From positions 2,852,001-2,916,000 of the forward strand of contig NZ_CP151842.1 in the NCBI RefSeq assembly GCF_038452265.1: a DNA stretch of 64,000 nt. Reading direction: 5' to 3'. The position numbers were made by a program, and so were the translations under genes. The stretch is from Vibrio diazotrophicus. GTDB taxonomy: Bacteria; Pseudomonadota; Gammaproteobacteria; Enterobacterales; Vibrionaceae. Below, in pieces: positions 24,820 through 34,200 of this stretch (position 1 is its first letter; every line of letters starts with the position of its first letter). Below the pieces are notes generated by a model that was not told the DNA's origin, did not search any database, and saw only the letters and a program-made list of their open reading frames with translations.

Positions 24820-25947
24820 ATGAGAAAGCTTGCTTACTGTGTTATTGCCCTAATGCTGGTTGGATGTAGTCGCGAATTCGTCGAAAGTATTTACGATGTG
24901 AACTATGAACCAACTAACCGTTTCGCAAAAAATTTAGCCCAGCTTCCGGGGCAGTTTGAAAAAGATACAGCAGCACTTGATGCGCTCATCAGTAGCTTTT
25001 CTGGCAACATTGAAAAGCGTTGGGGTAGCCGAGAAATTAAAGTTGCCGGCAAAAGTAACTACGTAAAATATATAGACAATTATCTCAGCCGAGCTGAAGT
25101 AAACTTCCAACAGGGTAAAATTATTGTTGAGACTGTCTCCCCGACAGATCCTGAAGGGCACTTAAAACGAGCGATTGTTACGACCTTACTCACCCCCGAC
25201 GATCCTATGAACGTTGACCTTTTTTCTTCGCAAGAGATTGAATTAAAAGGACAACCATTTCTATACAATCAAGTATTAGATCAAGACAAACAGCCTATCC
25301 AATGGGGCTGGCGGGCGAACCGTTTTGCCGATTACCTGATTGCGAACAAGATCAAAGTGAAGCAAGTAGATTTCAAAAAAGCCTACTACGTTGAGATTCC
25401 TATGGTGGAGGATCAGATTCAGATCCGAAGTTATCAATACGCCAACATAGTACAAAAGGCGTCGCGCAAATATGACATTCCAGAGGATCTCATTTACGCC
25501 ATCATCAAAACAGAAAGCAGTTTTAACCCTTACGCAGTCAGTTGGGCCAATGCGTATGGTTTGATGCAGGTGGTACCCAAAACGGCTGGGCGAGACGTGT
25601 ATAAACTGGTGAAAAACAAGTCTGGTCAGCCATCGCCAGAATATTTGTTTAATCCGGAAAACAACATTGATACCGGTACTGCGTATTTCTACATCCTGAA
25701 AAATCGTTATTTAAAAGATGTCCGCAACCCTACGTCTCTTGAATACAGCATGATTTCTGCCTACAACGGTGGCACTGGCGGTGTGCTTAACACCTTTAGC
25801 AGAGACAGAAAAAGAGCGATGTCTGATCTGAATTCACTGCAACCAAATCAAGTTTATTGGGCGCTGACAAAAAAACATCCTAATTCTGAATCACGCCGTT
25901 ATCTGGAAAAAGTGACGAAATATAAGAAAGAATTCAACGCACAGTGA
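24820..25947 (+). CDS. mltC: Membrane-bound lytic murein transglycosylase C
   Basis: This 375-residue protein has a lipobox LVGC (lipid-modified Cys16) and so is an outer-membrane lipoprotein. After a DUF3393-like N-terminal half comes the SLT domain with AIIKTESSFNPYAVSWANAYGLMQVVPKTAG, including the catalytic Glu, and SAYNGGTGGVLN. It cleaves peptidoglycan glycan strands to 1,6-anhydromuropeptides. It is the last gene of the mutY-yggX-mltC group. Confidence 0.96.
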   Translation: MRKLAYCVIALMLVGCSREFVESIYDVNYEPTNRFAKNLAQLPGQFEKDTAALDALISSFSGNIEKRWGSREIKVAGKSNYVKYIDNYLSRAEVNFQQGKIIVETVSPTDPEGHLKRAIVTTLLTPDDPMNVDLFSSQEIELKGQPFLYNQVLDQDKQPIQWGWRANRFADYLIANKIKVKQVDFKKAYYVEIPMVEDQIQIRSYQYANIVQKASRKYDIPEDLIYAIIKTESSFNPYAVSWANAYGLMQVVPKTAGRDVYKLVKNKSGQPSPEYLFNPENNIDTGTAYFYILKNRYLKDVRNPTSLEYSMISAYNGGTGGVLNTFSRDRKRAMSDLNSLQPNQVYWALTKKHPNSESRRYLEKVTKYKKEFNAQ

Positions 25948-26016
25948 TAAAAAACGGTCAATTAGCTCAAAACAACAGCGATCAACACGATTTTTAGTTT
26001 TTTTATAAAAAACAGG

Positions 26017-26045
26017 TTGACGCAGAGAGGGAAAATCCGTTTAAT
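26017..26045 (+). promoter_or_regulatory. Promoter of first tRNA unit
   Basis: TTGACG (26017-26022), 17 bp spacer, TTTAAT (26040-26045), ending 11 bp before tRNA-Phe. The AGCGCTCC after the -10 is a GC-rich discriminator of the kind found at stringently controlled promoters. Confidence 0.8.
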
Positions 26046-26056
26046 AGCGCTCCGTT

Positions 26057-26132
26057 GCCCGGATAGCTCAGTCGGTAGAGCAGAGGATTGAAAATCCTCG
26101 TGTCGGTGGTTCGATTCCGCCTCCGGGCACCA
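26057..26132 (+). tRNA. tRNA-Phe (GAA), isodecoder 1
   Basis: 76 bases including encoded CCA. Acceptor stem GCCCGGA/TCCGGGC; anticodon loop centre TTGAAAA, with anticodon GAA. The T arm reads GGTTCGATTCC. It is the first gene of the first tRNA unit. Confidence 0.97.
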
Positions 26133-26200
26133 CAATTTGATTGTTGGTGTCTTAAGACATCAATACGTTAGCAAAGCTTTTTAGTAAAAGATTATAGTGC

Positions 26201-26276
<76 letters not shown>

Positions 26277-26283
26277 TTCTTTT

Positions 26284-26359
26284 GCCTCGATAGCTCAGTC
26301 GGTAGAGCAGAGGATTGAAAATCCTCGTGTCGGTGGTTCGATTCCGCCTCGAGGCACCA
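26284..26359 (+). tRNA. tRNA-Phe (GAA), isodecoder 2
   Basis: 76 bases with CCA. Identical to the copy at 26057 except in the acceptor stem, GCCTCGA/TCGAGGC, where positions 4:69 and 5:68 change together and keep pairing. An identical copy is at 26884. Confidence 0.97.
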
Positions 26360-26405
26360 TTATTTGGTGCGATTATTCCTTTAGTTAGGAATACACACAA
26401 ATAAT

Positions 26406-26481
26406 TCCCCCTTAGTTCAGTCGGTAGAACGGCGGACTGTTAATCCGTATGTCGCAAGTTCAAGTCTTGCAGGGGGAGCCA
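26406..26481 (+). tRNA. tRNA-Asn (GTT)
   Basis: 76 bases with CCA. Acceptor TCCCCCT/AGGGGGA; anticodon loop CTGTTAA, anticodon GTT. Identical copies at 27123 and 27346. Last gene of the first unit. Confidence 0.96.
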
Positions 26482-26487
26482 CTTTTA

Positions 26488-26515
26488 AAGCCAAGTCGAA
26501 AGACTTGGCTTTTTT
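26488..26515 (+). terminator. Terminator of first tRNA unit
   Basis: AAGCCAAGTC-GAAA-GACTTGGCTT followed by T-run. Same sequence as the terminator at 27428, which points to duplication of a tRNA-Asn plus terminator segment. Confidence 0.95.
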
Positions 26516-26844
26516 CATTTCTGCATCTTTTTAATTTCATCAGTAGAAAAGCTCAATAGCGTAAGCTTCTCCCCTTGCCTATCTACCGATCAAGCTCAAT
26601 GATTATTGTTAAATAACGTTGTCTTCAATTTAAAAGCTCACTAGCCGAATCCCCTTTCAAAGGCAGACTTAAAATAGGCGCTTTAGATAAGTTAGTGGTG
26701 CTATTTGCTCGTAAATGTCAGTGTTAACTCACTCTTAGTGCACCTTTATTAACAGAAACCCCCGCCATTTTTTAACGAAAATGGGCAAAAACAAGTCACT
26801 AAGTATAGAAAAGCAACAAACGATATTTTTTTTGCAATTTAGTG
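26516..26844. other. Spacer between the two tRNA units
   Basis: About 330 bp without a recognisable gene. No rRNA or additional tRNA is seen. It ends at the promoter of the second unit. Confidence 0.6.
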
Positions 26845-26873
26845 TTGACGTTAAATGCGAAAAACCTTTTAAT
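26845..26873 (+). promoter_or_regulatory. Promoter of second tRNA unit
   Basis: TTGACG (26845-26850), 17 bp, TTTAAT (26868-26873), then ACACCCCGTT, a GC-rich discriminator. The -35, spacing and -10 are the same as in the first unit. Confidence 0.8.
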
Positions 26874-26883
26874 ACACCCCGTT

Positions 26884-26959
26884 GCCTCGATAGCTCAGTC
26901 GGTAGAGCAGAGGATTGAAAATCCTCGTGTCGGTGGTTCGATTCCGCCTCGAGGCACCA
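26884..26959 (+). tRNA. tRNA-Phe (GAA), isodecoder 2
   Basis: 76 bases with CCA; identical to the copy at 26284 (acceptor GCCTCGA/TCGAGGC). First gene of the second unit. Confidence 0.97.
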
Positions 26960-27006
26960 TATTTAAGTTGTTGGTGTTTAGAACGAGCAACAGAAAGAAA
27001 ATTTGG

Positions 27007-27082
<76 letters not shown>

Positions 27083-27122
27083 TTCTTTCAAACTTGTCAC
27101 CTCGATAAGTAAAACAAACAAT

Positions 27123-27198
27123 TCCCCCTTAGTTCAGTCGGTAGAACGGCGGACTGTTAATCCGTATGTCGCAAGTTCAAGTCTTGCAGGGGGAGCCA
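27123..27198 (+). tRNA. tRNA-Asn (GTT)
   Basis: 76 bases with CCA; identical to the copy at 26406. Anticodon GTT in loop CTGTTAA. Confidence 0.96.
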
Positions 27199-27233
27199 CT
27201 TTCATTGATGAGTATATTTATACTTGTTGATAA

Positions 27234-27310
<77 letters not shown>

Positions 27311-27345
27311 TTATTAAAAACATATCTAAGATATGTAAAAGCAAT

Positions 27346-27421
27346 TCCCCCTTAGTTCAGTCGGTAGAACGGCGGACTGTTAATCCGTATGTCGCAAGTT
27401 CAAGTCTTGCAGGGGGAGCCA
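27346..27421 (+). tRNA. tRNA-Asn (GTT)
   Basis: 76 bases with CCA; third identical copy. Last tRNA before the terminator. Confidence 0.96.
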
Positions 27422-27427
27422 CTTTTG

Positions 27428-27457
27428 AAGCCAAGTCGAAAGACTTGGCTTTTTTTC
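27428..27457 (+). terminator. Terminator of second tRNA unit
   Basis: Same stem-loop as at 26488 (AAGCCAAGTC-GAAA-GACTTGGCTT) with a T7 tail. Confidence 0.95.
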
Positions 27458-27511
27458 TATCTGCGATTTGTCTATCTGTTATTTAAGATAGCGACAGCTT
27501 TCAACAGCGGT

Positions 27512-27541
27512 AAAAAAAGGGCAAGCTCTGCTTACCCTTTT
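27512..27541 (-). terminator. Terminator of djlA
   Basis: On the minus strand, AAAAGGGTAAGC and GCTTGCCC form a stem with a short loop followed by T7. It sits 15 bp beyond the djlA stop codon. Confidence 0.8.
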
Positions 27542-27555
27542 GATTTCGATTCAAT

Positions 27556-28416
27556 TTACTTAAAGCCTTTTTCTTTTTTGATTAAATCGTAAGCCTGCTG
27601 AATTTCCTGTGACTTTTCTTTGGCAACATTCATCATCTCTGGTGGCAAGCCTTTAGCCATCAATTTATCTGGATGATGTTCATTCATCAACTTACGATAA
27701 GCACGTTTAATCGCTTTATCATCGGCACTTTCACTCACACCAAGCACAGAATAGGCATCCGCCAATCTATCCTTAGTTGACGCTTGCTGCCACTGCCCTC
27801 CCCCAGATGAATGTTGCTGATGTTGATGCCCGCCAAATCCACCACCATGCTGGAAACGGAAAGACGCTTCTTGCATACGTAAGCGACTTTCTAGTTGCTC
27901 GGAAGAAAACCCTAAGCCTCGCGCAATCTTATGCAGTACATTTCGTTCGCTTGGATGAATATCTCCATCAGCAAAAGCAGCTGATATTTGTAGTTCCAAG
28001 AAGAACTGCATTAAATCAAATCGGCCACCAGTGGAGATACGCACTTTCTCGAGAACATTTTCCAACGGGAAATTTGCGTCCTTCCCCTCACGGAAAGCAT
28101 TCTGTGCCGCCAACCTTTGTTCACCATGCAGACTCATGCGATCCATCATGATACTCGCGAGCTGGATCTCTTCTTTTGTGACTTTGCCTTTTGCTTTCGC
28201 AACATGTCCCATCACGGAAAATGCCGCTTTGAAGAACTCTTCTTGTCTTTCTGCTTGGCTTGGACCAGAACCAAACGATCCTGTATGAAAACCCGCTTGA
28301 TTTAAACGTCTAGCTTTATCAAATTGATGTCCAAGAAATAGACCAAAAATGGCGCCAACGGGTCCTCCGAACAGAAAGCCGAAGAAAGCGCCAAGAATTT
28401 TGCCAAAAATATGCAT
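27556..28416 (-). CDS. djlA: Co-chaperone DjlA (membrane-anchored J-domain protein)
   Basis: This 286-residue protein has an N-terminal membrane helix with glycine spacing (GKILGAFFGFLFGGPVGAIFG), a central TerB-like helical region, a histidine- and glutamine-rich linker, and a C-terminal J domain with the HPD triplet in MNEHHPDKLMAKG. It stimulates DnaK at the inner membrane. It is divergent from lptD, as in many gammaproteobacteria. The C-terminal J domain and N-terminal helix separate it from other DnaJ-like proteins. Confidence 0.96.
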   Translation of the reverse strand: MHIFGKILGAFFGFLFGGPVGAIFGLFLGHQFDKARRLNQAGFHTGSFGSGPSQAERQEEFFKAAFSVMGHVAKAKGKVTKEEIQLASIMMDRMSLHGEQRLAAQNAFREGKDANFPLENVLEKVRISTGGRFDLMQFFLELQISAAFADGDIHPSERNVLHKIARGLGFSSEQLESRLRMQEASFRFQHGGGFGGHQHQQHSSGGGQWQQASTKDRLADAYSVLGVSESADDKAIKRAYRKLMNEHHPDKLMAKGLPPEMMNVAKEKSQEIQQAYDLIKKEKGFK

Positions 28417-28563
28417 TATGTGCTCTCAATCTATGAATTTTTTAGGAGTAAAGCGGTCTGATAGTGCCGGGAGAGTGAATTTCCTTTATGATATCGAACG
28501 TTATCATTTAGCATTTGCTCCCAATATTGGAATTACACAAGTTCAACAGGATAGTACAATTCA

Positions 28564-30972
28564 ATGTCACTTTTTTCCCGCTCATTTTTAGCTGTTTCCA
28601 TTAGCGCTGCACTGTTTGCACCACAAATCCATGCAGAAGATACGCTAGATGACAGTGCGCAAAAGTTGCCTGCTATCGATCAGTGTCTTATCAATGAACC
28701 TGAACCGGTTAATCCGAACGAACAGCCTATCAATGTCGAAGCGGATAATCTAGAAGCAATTAATGGCGATAAAGCGACTTATTCTGGTAACGTCGTGGTT
28801 GTGCAAGGTAAGAAACGCATAGAAGCGGATAATGTCACTCTGCACCAAAAAGACAACATCGCGGTTGCTGAAGGAAACGTGAATTTCAGTGATGGTGAAG
28901 TTAAAGCCGTAGCGGATAAGGCGGTCAATAATCTCAACAATGATGAGATGACGCTAGAAAACACTCGCTATAAGTTCCTGTGTGAACCAGGCCGTGGTGA
29001 TGCTAAATATGTGGCCAAAACAGGTAAAGCGGTTTATGAAATCGAAGACGGTTCTATCACCTCTTGTCCTGAAGATGATAACTCTTGGCGTCTACGCGCA
29101 TCCAGTATTGATATCGACCAAAACGAAGAACAAGCAACCTTCTATAACCCTCGTTTAGAAATTCAACGCGTTCCCGTTTTTTATTTGCCGTTCTTAACCG
29201 TTCCAATTGGTGATACGCGTAAAACAGGTTTCTTGTATCCAACAGTCTCGTATGGCACCCGAGACGGTTTCGAGATGGATATTCCCGTCTACTGGAACTT
29301 GGCACCAAATTACGATTTAGAAACCACTTACCACTATATGCAGAACCGTGGTTCGCAGCTTAACAGTGTATTTCGCTATCTGAGCGATTTTGGTGAAGGT
29401 CAGATCAAATCCGAATATCTCAATGAAGACCAGCTTCACTTAGATAAAGGCGCTCGTTGGGGCTACCAATACGAACACAGCGGTATCTTCCAACAAGCAT
29501 GGAAGTTTGAGGTCGACTACTCAAAAGTCAGTGATTACAGCTACTTCTCAGATTTGGATTCCAGCATTGGTAACCGTGAGGATGGTCAGCTTATTCAGGA
29601 AGGCCAAGTAACTTATCGTAGCCAAAACTGGGATACGTCCATTCTGGTGAGGCAATTCCAATTGTTACTGGAAGATCAAACCAGCGCTAACCAGCCTTAT
29701 CGTTTAATGCCTCAGATAGCATTTAACTACTATGCCCCTGAACTAATGCGCTATTTGGATTTTGATCTGAAAAGCCATATCTCGCGTTTCGAAACAGACG
29801 GCGAAGGAAAACCATCAGCTACTCGCTTACACATTGAGCCAGGATTCAAGATCCCACTGGCTAATACTTGGGGTAGTTGGACAACTGAGGCTCGTCTGCT
29901 CGGAACCTATTACCAACAAGATATCAAAGACGTTGATACGTCTTACCAAGATAGTGATGGCGATGGGAAAAATGACAATGACTACTATGGTTTGGAAGAA
30001 AACGTTTCACGCGTAATTCCAGAGTTCAGAACCAATGCAGGCATTATTTTGGAGCGCGATACGGTTCTCTTTGATAACTACACCCAAACGCTCGAACCGC
30101 AAGTCCAGTATTTGTACGTACCGAACAAAGATCAAAGCAACATCGGCCTATACGACACAACTCTGTTGCAAACAGACTATTATGGCCTGTTCCGCAGTCG
30201 TAAGTACAGTGGAGTGGATTACATCGCATCAGCAAACCAGTTCAGCTACGGTGCATCTAGCCGCTTTTTTGACGATGCTTACAAAGAACGCTTAAACATC
30301 GCTTTTGGTCAGATTTTTTATATCGACAAAAAGTTTAAACCTTCCAATTATTCAGAAGAGAAAAATTCTGATTCAGGAAGTAAGACCAATTACTCAGCCT
30401 GGGCAATGGAAATGGACTTCAACTATGATGATTTCCTTTTCTACCACGGGGGAGTTCAATACGATGTTGACACCAGCGCACTGCAGTTGGCTAACAGTAC
30501 TCTAGAGTATCGATTTAATGATGGATTTATCCAGACTAACTATCGTTATGTTACCAAGGAATATATCGAAAACACTGTAGGTGAAAGTATTGATGTTGCG
30601 AACATCACCCAAGACGGCATCTCACAGGCAGGCGTTATCGCTGGCTACCAGCTGTCTAGAAAATGGTATGCAAGTGCCCAGTATTTCCACGACTTAACCA
30701 CTGATGAAGCATTGGAGTGGCTAGCAAACTTACGTTACACATCCGACTGCTGGTACATGGGCTTCACATACAGCAATCAGTTGAAGAGTTGGGGAACCAC
30801 CAGCATCAACGATGTTGCGTATTACAAAGATCCAGTTTACGAAAACAACTTTAGTTTCAACATCGGTATCATAGGTTTTGGTACTAGTGTAGGCGCGGGC
30901 TCTAGCGCAACTGGTGTTGACAGCGCGGGCAACTCTCTAAGCTATGGTCGTCCATTCTTCTTGAATAACTAA
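28564..30972 (+). CDS. lptD: LPS-assembly protein LptD
   Basis: This 802-residue protein has a signal peptide ending IHAED, a periplasmic OstA-like domain (INVEADNLEAINGDKATYSGNV) and a large beta-barrel (DUF/OstA_C) ending in SYGRPFFLNN. With LptE it inserts LPS into the outer leaflet. Four cysteines are visible: C41, C140, C168 and one near 733; E. coli has a CC pair at the barrel end. It heads lptD-surA-pdxA-rsmA-apaG-apaH. Confidence 0.97.
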   Translation: MSLFSRSFLAVSISAALFAPQIHAEDTLDDSAQKLPAIDQCLINEPEPVNPNEQPINVEADNLEAINGDKATYSGNVVVVQGKKRIEADNVTLHQKDNIAVAEGNVNFSDGEVKAVADKAVNNLNNDEMTLENTRYKFLCEPGRGDAKYVAKTGKAVYEIEDGSITSCPEDDNSWRLRASSIDIDQNEEQATFYNPRLEIQRVPVFYLPFLTVPIGDTRKTGFLYPTVSYGTRDGFEMDIPVYWNLAPNYDLETTYHYMQNRGSQLNSVFRYLSDFGEGQIKSEYLNEDQLHLDKGARWGYQYEHSGIFQQAWKFEVDYSKVSDYSYFSDLDSSIGNREDGQLIQEGQVTYRSQNWDTSILVRQFQLLLEDQTSANQPYRLMPQIAFNYYAPELMRYLDFDLKSHISRFETDGEGKPSATRLHIEPGFKIPLANTWGSWTTEARLLGTYYQQDIKDVDTSYQDSDGDGKNDNDYYGLEENVSRVIPEFRTNAGIILERDTVLFDNYTQTLEPQVQYLYVPNKDQSNIGLYDTTLLQTDYYGLFRSRKYSGVDYIASANQFSYGASSRFFDDAYKERLNIAFGQIFYIDKKFKPSNYSEEKNSDSGSKTNYSAWAMEMDFNYDDFLFYHGGVQYDVDTSALQLANSTLEYRFNDGFIQTNYRYVTKEYIENTVGESIDVANITQDGISQAGVIAGYQLSRKWYASAQYFHDLTTDEALEWLANLRYTSDCWYMGFTYSNQLKSWGTTSINDVAYYKDPVYENNFSFNIGIIGFGTSVGAGSSATGVDSAGNSLSYGRPFFLNN

Positions 30973-31018
30973 TTTACGACTTAGATAACGATAAGTTATT
31001 AAGATAATAGGAATTTAA

Positions 31019-32314
31019 ATGAACTTGTGGAAACACACCCTCTTAGGTTTATTCGCAGCTCTAAGCATGAGCAATGTTAATGCTGCACCAGTAGAACTCG
31101 ACCGCGTTGCCATCATTGTAAACGGTGGTGTTATCTTACAAAGTGACATCGACAGCGCATTAAAAACGGTCAAAGTAAATGCCAGTAGCAATGGTCAATC
31201 TTTGCCAGAAGAATCGGTTTTGCGTGATCAGGTAAGAGAAAAACTCATCATTGATACGCTGCAACAGCAAGAAGCTGAGCGCATTGGCGTGCGTATTGAC
31301 GATGCTCGACTGAACGATGCTATCGGTAATATTGCCAAACAAAACAATCAAACATTAGAACAGTTGCAAGCTTCAGTAAGCGCACAAGGCCTCACCTATG
31401 CAGAATTTCGCGAACAAGTGCGAAAAGAGATGTCAGTCAGTGAAGCCCGAAATGCCATGGTTCGCCGTCGTATCAATATTTTGCCAGCTGAAGTCGATAC
31501 ATTAGCTGAGCTCCTTGCTCAAGAAACCAATGCAACCGTTCAATATAAAATCAGCCATATTCAACTGCGCTTCAATGATAACCAAGATAAAGCTCAGTTA
31601 GAAAAGCAAGCTAATGAACTGGTTGAACAACTCAACTCCGGTGCTGACTTTAGTAAAATGGCGTACAGCTACTCCAAAGGGCCAAAAGCACTGGAAGGCG
31701 GTAACTGGGGTTGGATGCGTAAAGAAGAGATGCCAACCATTTTTGCCGACCAAATCAAGATGCAAAACAAAGGTAGCATTATCGGACCATTCCGCAGCGG
31801 TGTTGGTTTTCATATCTTAAAAATTGATGATGTTAAAGGCTTAGAAACCGTTGCGGTAACTGAAGTAAATACTCGCCATATTCTGATCAAGCCAACCATT
31901 ATTCTGAGTGATGAAGGCGCGAAGAAGAGACTTGAAGGTTTTATCGAGCAGATTAAAGCTGGTAACGCAAACTTTGGCGACCTAGCACAGCAATACAGCC
32001 AAGACCCAGGGTCCGCTGCACAACACGGTGAGCTAGGTTACCAAACGCCAGATTTGTACGTTCCAGAATTTAAACATCAGGTAGAAACACTACCTGTCGG
32101 ACAAATCAGTGAACCATTTAAAACAGTACACGGCTGGCACATAGTAGAAGTACTTGATAGACGCGAAGTAGACCGAACAGACTCTGCGTTGAAGAACAAA
32201 GCCTACGGTATTCTGTTCAACCGTAAATTCAACGAAGAAGCTGGTGCTTGGATACAAGAACTGCGAGCAAGTGCATTTGTTGAAGAGTTAAAAGGTGATC
32301 AGGATGAAAATTAA
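31019..32314 (+). CDS. surA: Periplasmic chaperone and peptidyl-prolyl isomerase SurA
   Basis: This 431-residue protein has a signal peptide ending NVNAAPVEL, an N-terminal chaperone region starting DRVAIIVNGGVILQSDID, and two parvulin domains (ISHIQLRF... and TRHILIKPT...GELGYQTPDLYVPEF). It helps outer-membrane proteins, including LptD, fold. Its end overlaps pdxA by 11 bp. Confidence 0.97.
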   Translation: MNLWKHTLLGLFAALSMSNVNAAPVELDRVAIIVNGGVILQSDIDSALKTVKVNASSNGQSLPEESVLRDQVREKLIIDTLQQQEAERIGVRIDDARLNDAIGNIAKQNNQTLEQLQASVSAQGLTYAEFREQVRKEMSVSEARNAMVRRRINILPAEVDTLAELLAQETNATVQYKISHIQLRFNDNQDKAQLEKQANELVEQLNSGADFSKMAYSYSKGPKALEGGNWGWMRKEEMPTIFADQIKMQNKGSIIGPFRSGVGFHILKIDDVKGLETVAVTEVNTRHILIKPTIILSDEGAKKRLEGFIEQIKAGNANFGDLAQQYSQDPGSAAQHGELGYQTPDLYVPEFKHQVETLPVGQISEPFKTVHGWHIVEVLDRREVDRTDSALKNKAYGILFNRKFNEEAGAWIQELRASAFVEELKGDQDEN

Positions 32315-33296
32315 ACGCATCGTGGTTACCGCTGGTGAGCCTGCGGGTATTGGACCCGATCTTGTTTTAGCGCTATCTAAAGAAGACTGGACGCATCAAA
32401 TCGTTGTCTGTGCGGATAAAAACATGTTGGCGGAAAGAGCAACAGCGCTCGGCATCAATGTTGAACTGCTTGATTACAATGCAGAGCTAACGCCACAACC
32501 TCAAAAAGCAGGCACACTGGTCGTCGACCACATAGCGACCGCCGCACCTGTTGTTGCAGGTCAGCTCGATGAACAAAACGGACATTACGTATTAAAAACA
32601 TTAGAAAGAGCCGCTTTGGGCTGTATGAATAATGAATTTGATGCTATTGTCACCGGCCCTGTACACAAAGGGGTGATCAACCGAGCCGGAGTTGCCTTTA
32701 GTGGCCACACTGAGTTTTTTGCCGAGCAATCTAATACACCTCTGGTGGTGATGATGCTGGCAACGGAAGGATTACGAGTTGCACTTGTAACCACGCATAT
32801 ACCATTGGCTTACGTTTCTAAAGCGGTAACCAGTGAGCGTCTAGAAAAGATCATTCATATTCTCCACAAGGATCTCGTTGAGAAATTTGCGATTGAGCAG
32901 CCTACTATATATGTATGCGGCCTTAATCCTCATGCAGGTGAAGATGGCGTACTGGGTCGAGAAGAAATCGACACCATTACTCCAACATTGGAAAAATTAC
33001 GTCAGCAAGATGGCATAAATCTGATTGGTCCACTGCCAGCAGACACCATCTTCAACGACAAATACTTGCAAAAAGCGGATGCCGTTTTAGGTATGTACCA
33101 TGATCAAGTTCTCCCTGTATTGAAATACAAAGGCTTTGGTCGTTCTGTGAATATCACATTAGGTCTGCCTTTTATCCGAACGTCTGTCGACCACGGAACA
33201 GCGTTAGATCTTGCTGCTACGGGTAGAGCCGATATTGGTAGTTTCAGAACAGCACTCGCTCAAGCTATTGAATTAGTTGATAAGAAAACGAATTAA
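32304..33296 (+). CDS. pdxA: 4-hydroxythreonine-4-phosphate dehydrogenase
   Basis: The ATG at 32304 (MKIKRIVVTAGEPAGIGPDL) gives 330 residues, matching PdxA; a GTG three codons earlier is unlikely. Metal-binding histidines are in FSGHTEFFAE, GLNPHAGEDG and MYHDQVLPVLK; DHGTALDLA follows. It works in vitamin B6 synthesis, the same pathway as Epd at the window start. It overlaps surA by 11 bp, inside the standard surA-pdxA-rsmA operon. Confidence 0.97.
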   Translation: MKIKRIVVTAGEPAGIGPDLVLALSKEDWTHQIVVCADKNMLAERATALGINVELLDYNAELTPQPQKAGTLVVDHIATAAPVVAGQLDEQNGHYVLKTLERAALGCMNNEFDAIVTGPVHKGVINRAGVAFSGHTEFFAEQSNTPLVVMMLATEGLRVALVTTHIPLAYVSKAVTSERLEKIIHILHKDLVEKFAIEQPTIYVCGLNPHAGEDGVLGREEIDTITPTLEKLRQQDGINLIGPLPADTIFNDKYLQKADAVLGMYHDQVLPVLKYKGFGRSVNITLGLPFIRTSVDHGTALDLAATGRADIGSFRTALAQAIELVDKKTN

Positions 33297-33309
33297 CTTC
33301 GAGAACACT

Positions 33310-34137
33310 ATGAGAAATGATGTCCACTTAGGACACAAAGCGCGTAAACGTTTTGGTCAAAACTTTCTAAACGATCCTTATATTATCGACGGTATCGTTT
33401 CAGCAATAAATCCACGTCCGGGTCAAAACTTGGTTGAAATCGGTCCGGGTCTTGGCGCTATCACTGAGCCCGTTGGTCGTGAAGTAGATAAGTTCACAGT
33501 AATCGAGCTAGACCGTGACTTGGCCGAACGTCTGCGTAACCATCCTGAATTGGCAGATAAACTGACCATTCATGAAGGTGATGCAATGCGTTTTGACTTT
33601 ACTCAGTTAGTAAAGCCAAACAACAAACTGCGTATTTTTGGTAACCTGCCATACAATATTTCTACCCCACTGATGTTCCACTTGTTTGAATATCATAAAG
33701 ACATCCAAGATATGCACTTTATGCTACAAAAAGAAGTGGTGAACCGCCTCGCTGCAGGTCCAGGTAGCAAAGCGTATGGTCGCTTAACAGTTATGGCTCA
33801 GTACTACTGCAAAGTAGTGCCAGTACTTGAAGTGCCACCAACAGCATTTGTTCCGCCACCAAAAGTAGATTCAGCAGTTGTGCGCTTGGTTCCTTATGAA
33901 GAATTGCCTCACCCAGCGACGAGCCTGAAATGGCTAGATCGCGTAGTTCGTGAAGGTTTCAACCAGCGTCGTAAGACTGTACGTAACTGCTACAAAGCAT
34001 TAATGCCGCTTGAAGTGTTAGAAGAGCTTGGCGTGAACGCTTCCATGCGTCCAGAAAACCTAACTCTGCCTCAGTTTGTTGCGATGGCAAACTGGCTAGA
34101 CGCAAATGCTTCTGATAGCAATAAGAGCGACGAGTAG
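33310..34137 (+). CDS. rsmA: 16S rRNA dimethyladenosine transferase (KsgA)
   Basis: The ATG at 33310 (MRNDVHLGHKARKRFGQNFL) gives 275 residues; the frame is open upstream into pdxA. Motif I is LVEIGPGLGAITEP, and the catalytic NLPYN follows later in FGNLPYNISTPL. It dimethylates A1518 and A1519 of 16S rRNA, a conserved step in 30S assembly. A terminator follows before apaG. Confidence 0.97.
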   Translation: MRNDVHLGHKARKRFGQNFLNDPYIIDGIVSAINPRPGQNLVEIGPGLGAITEPVGREVDKFTVIELDRDLAERLRNHPELADKLTIHEGDAMRFDFTQLVKPNNKLRIFGNLPYNISTPLMFHLFEYHKDIQDMHFMLQKEVVNRLAAGPGSKAYGRLTVMAQYYCKVVPVLEVPPTAFVPPPKVDSAVVRLVPYEELPHPATSLKWLDRVVREGFNQRRKTVRNCYKALMPLEVLEELGVNASMRPENLTLPQFVAMANWLDANASDSNKSDE

Positions 34138-34146
34138 TAAACTAAA

Positions 34147-34178
34147 AACAGGACGACATAGCTCGTCCTGTTGTTTTT
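34147..34178 (+). terminator. Hairpin between rsmA and apaG
   Basis: AACAGGACGA and TCGTCCTGTT pair perfectly with a six-base loop, followed by GTTTTT. apaG starts 23 bp later, so it may reduce rather than abolish readthrough. Confidence 0.8.
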
Positions 34179-34200
34179 CCTATCTTGATAAGGAGTTCAC

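Noticed and set aside
28417..28563. Sigma-E promoter before lptD.
   Set aside because: lptD-surA is sigma-E controlled in some enterobacteria, but no GGAACTT-type -35 at proper spacing to TCTGA was seen here.
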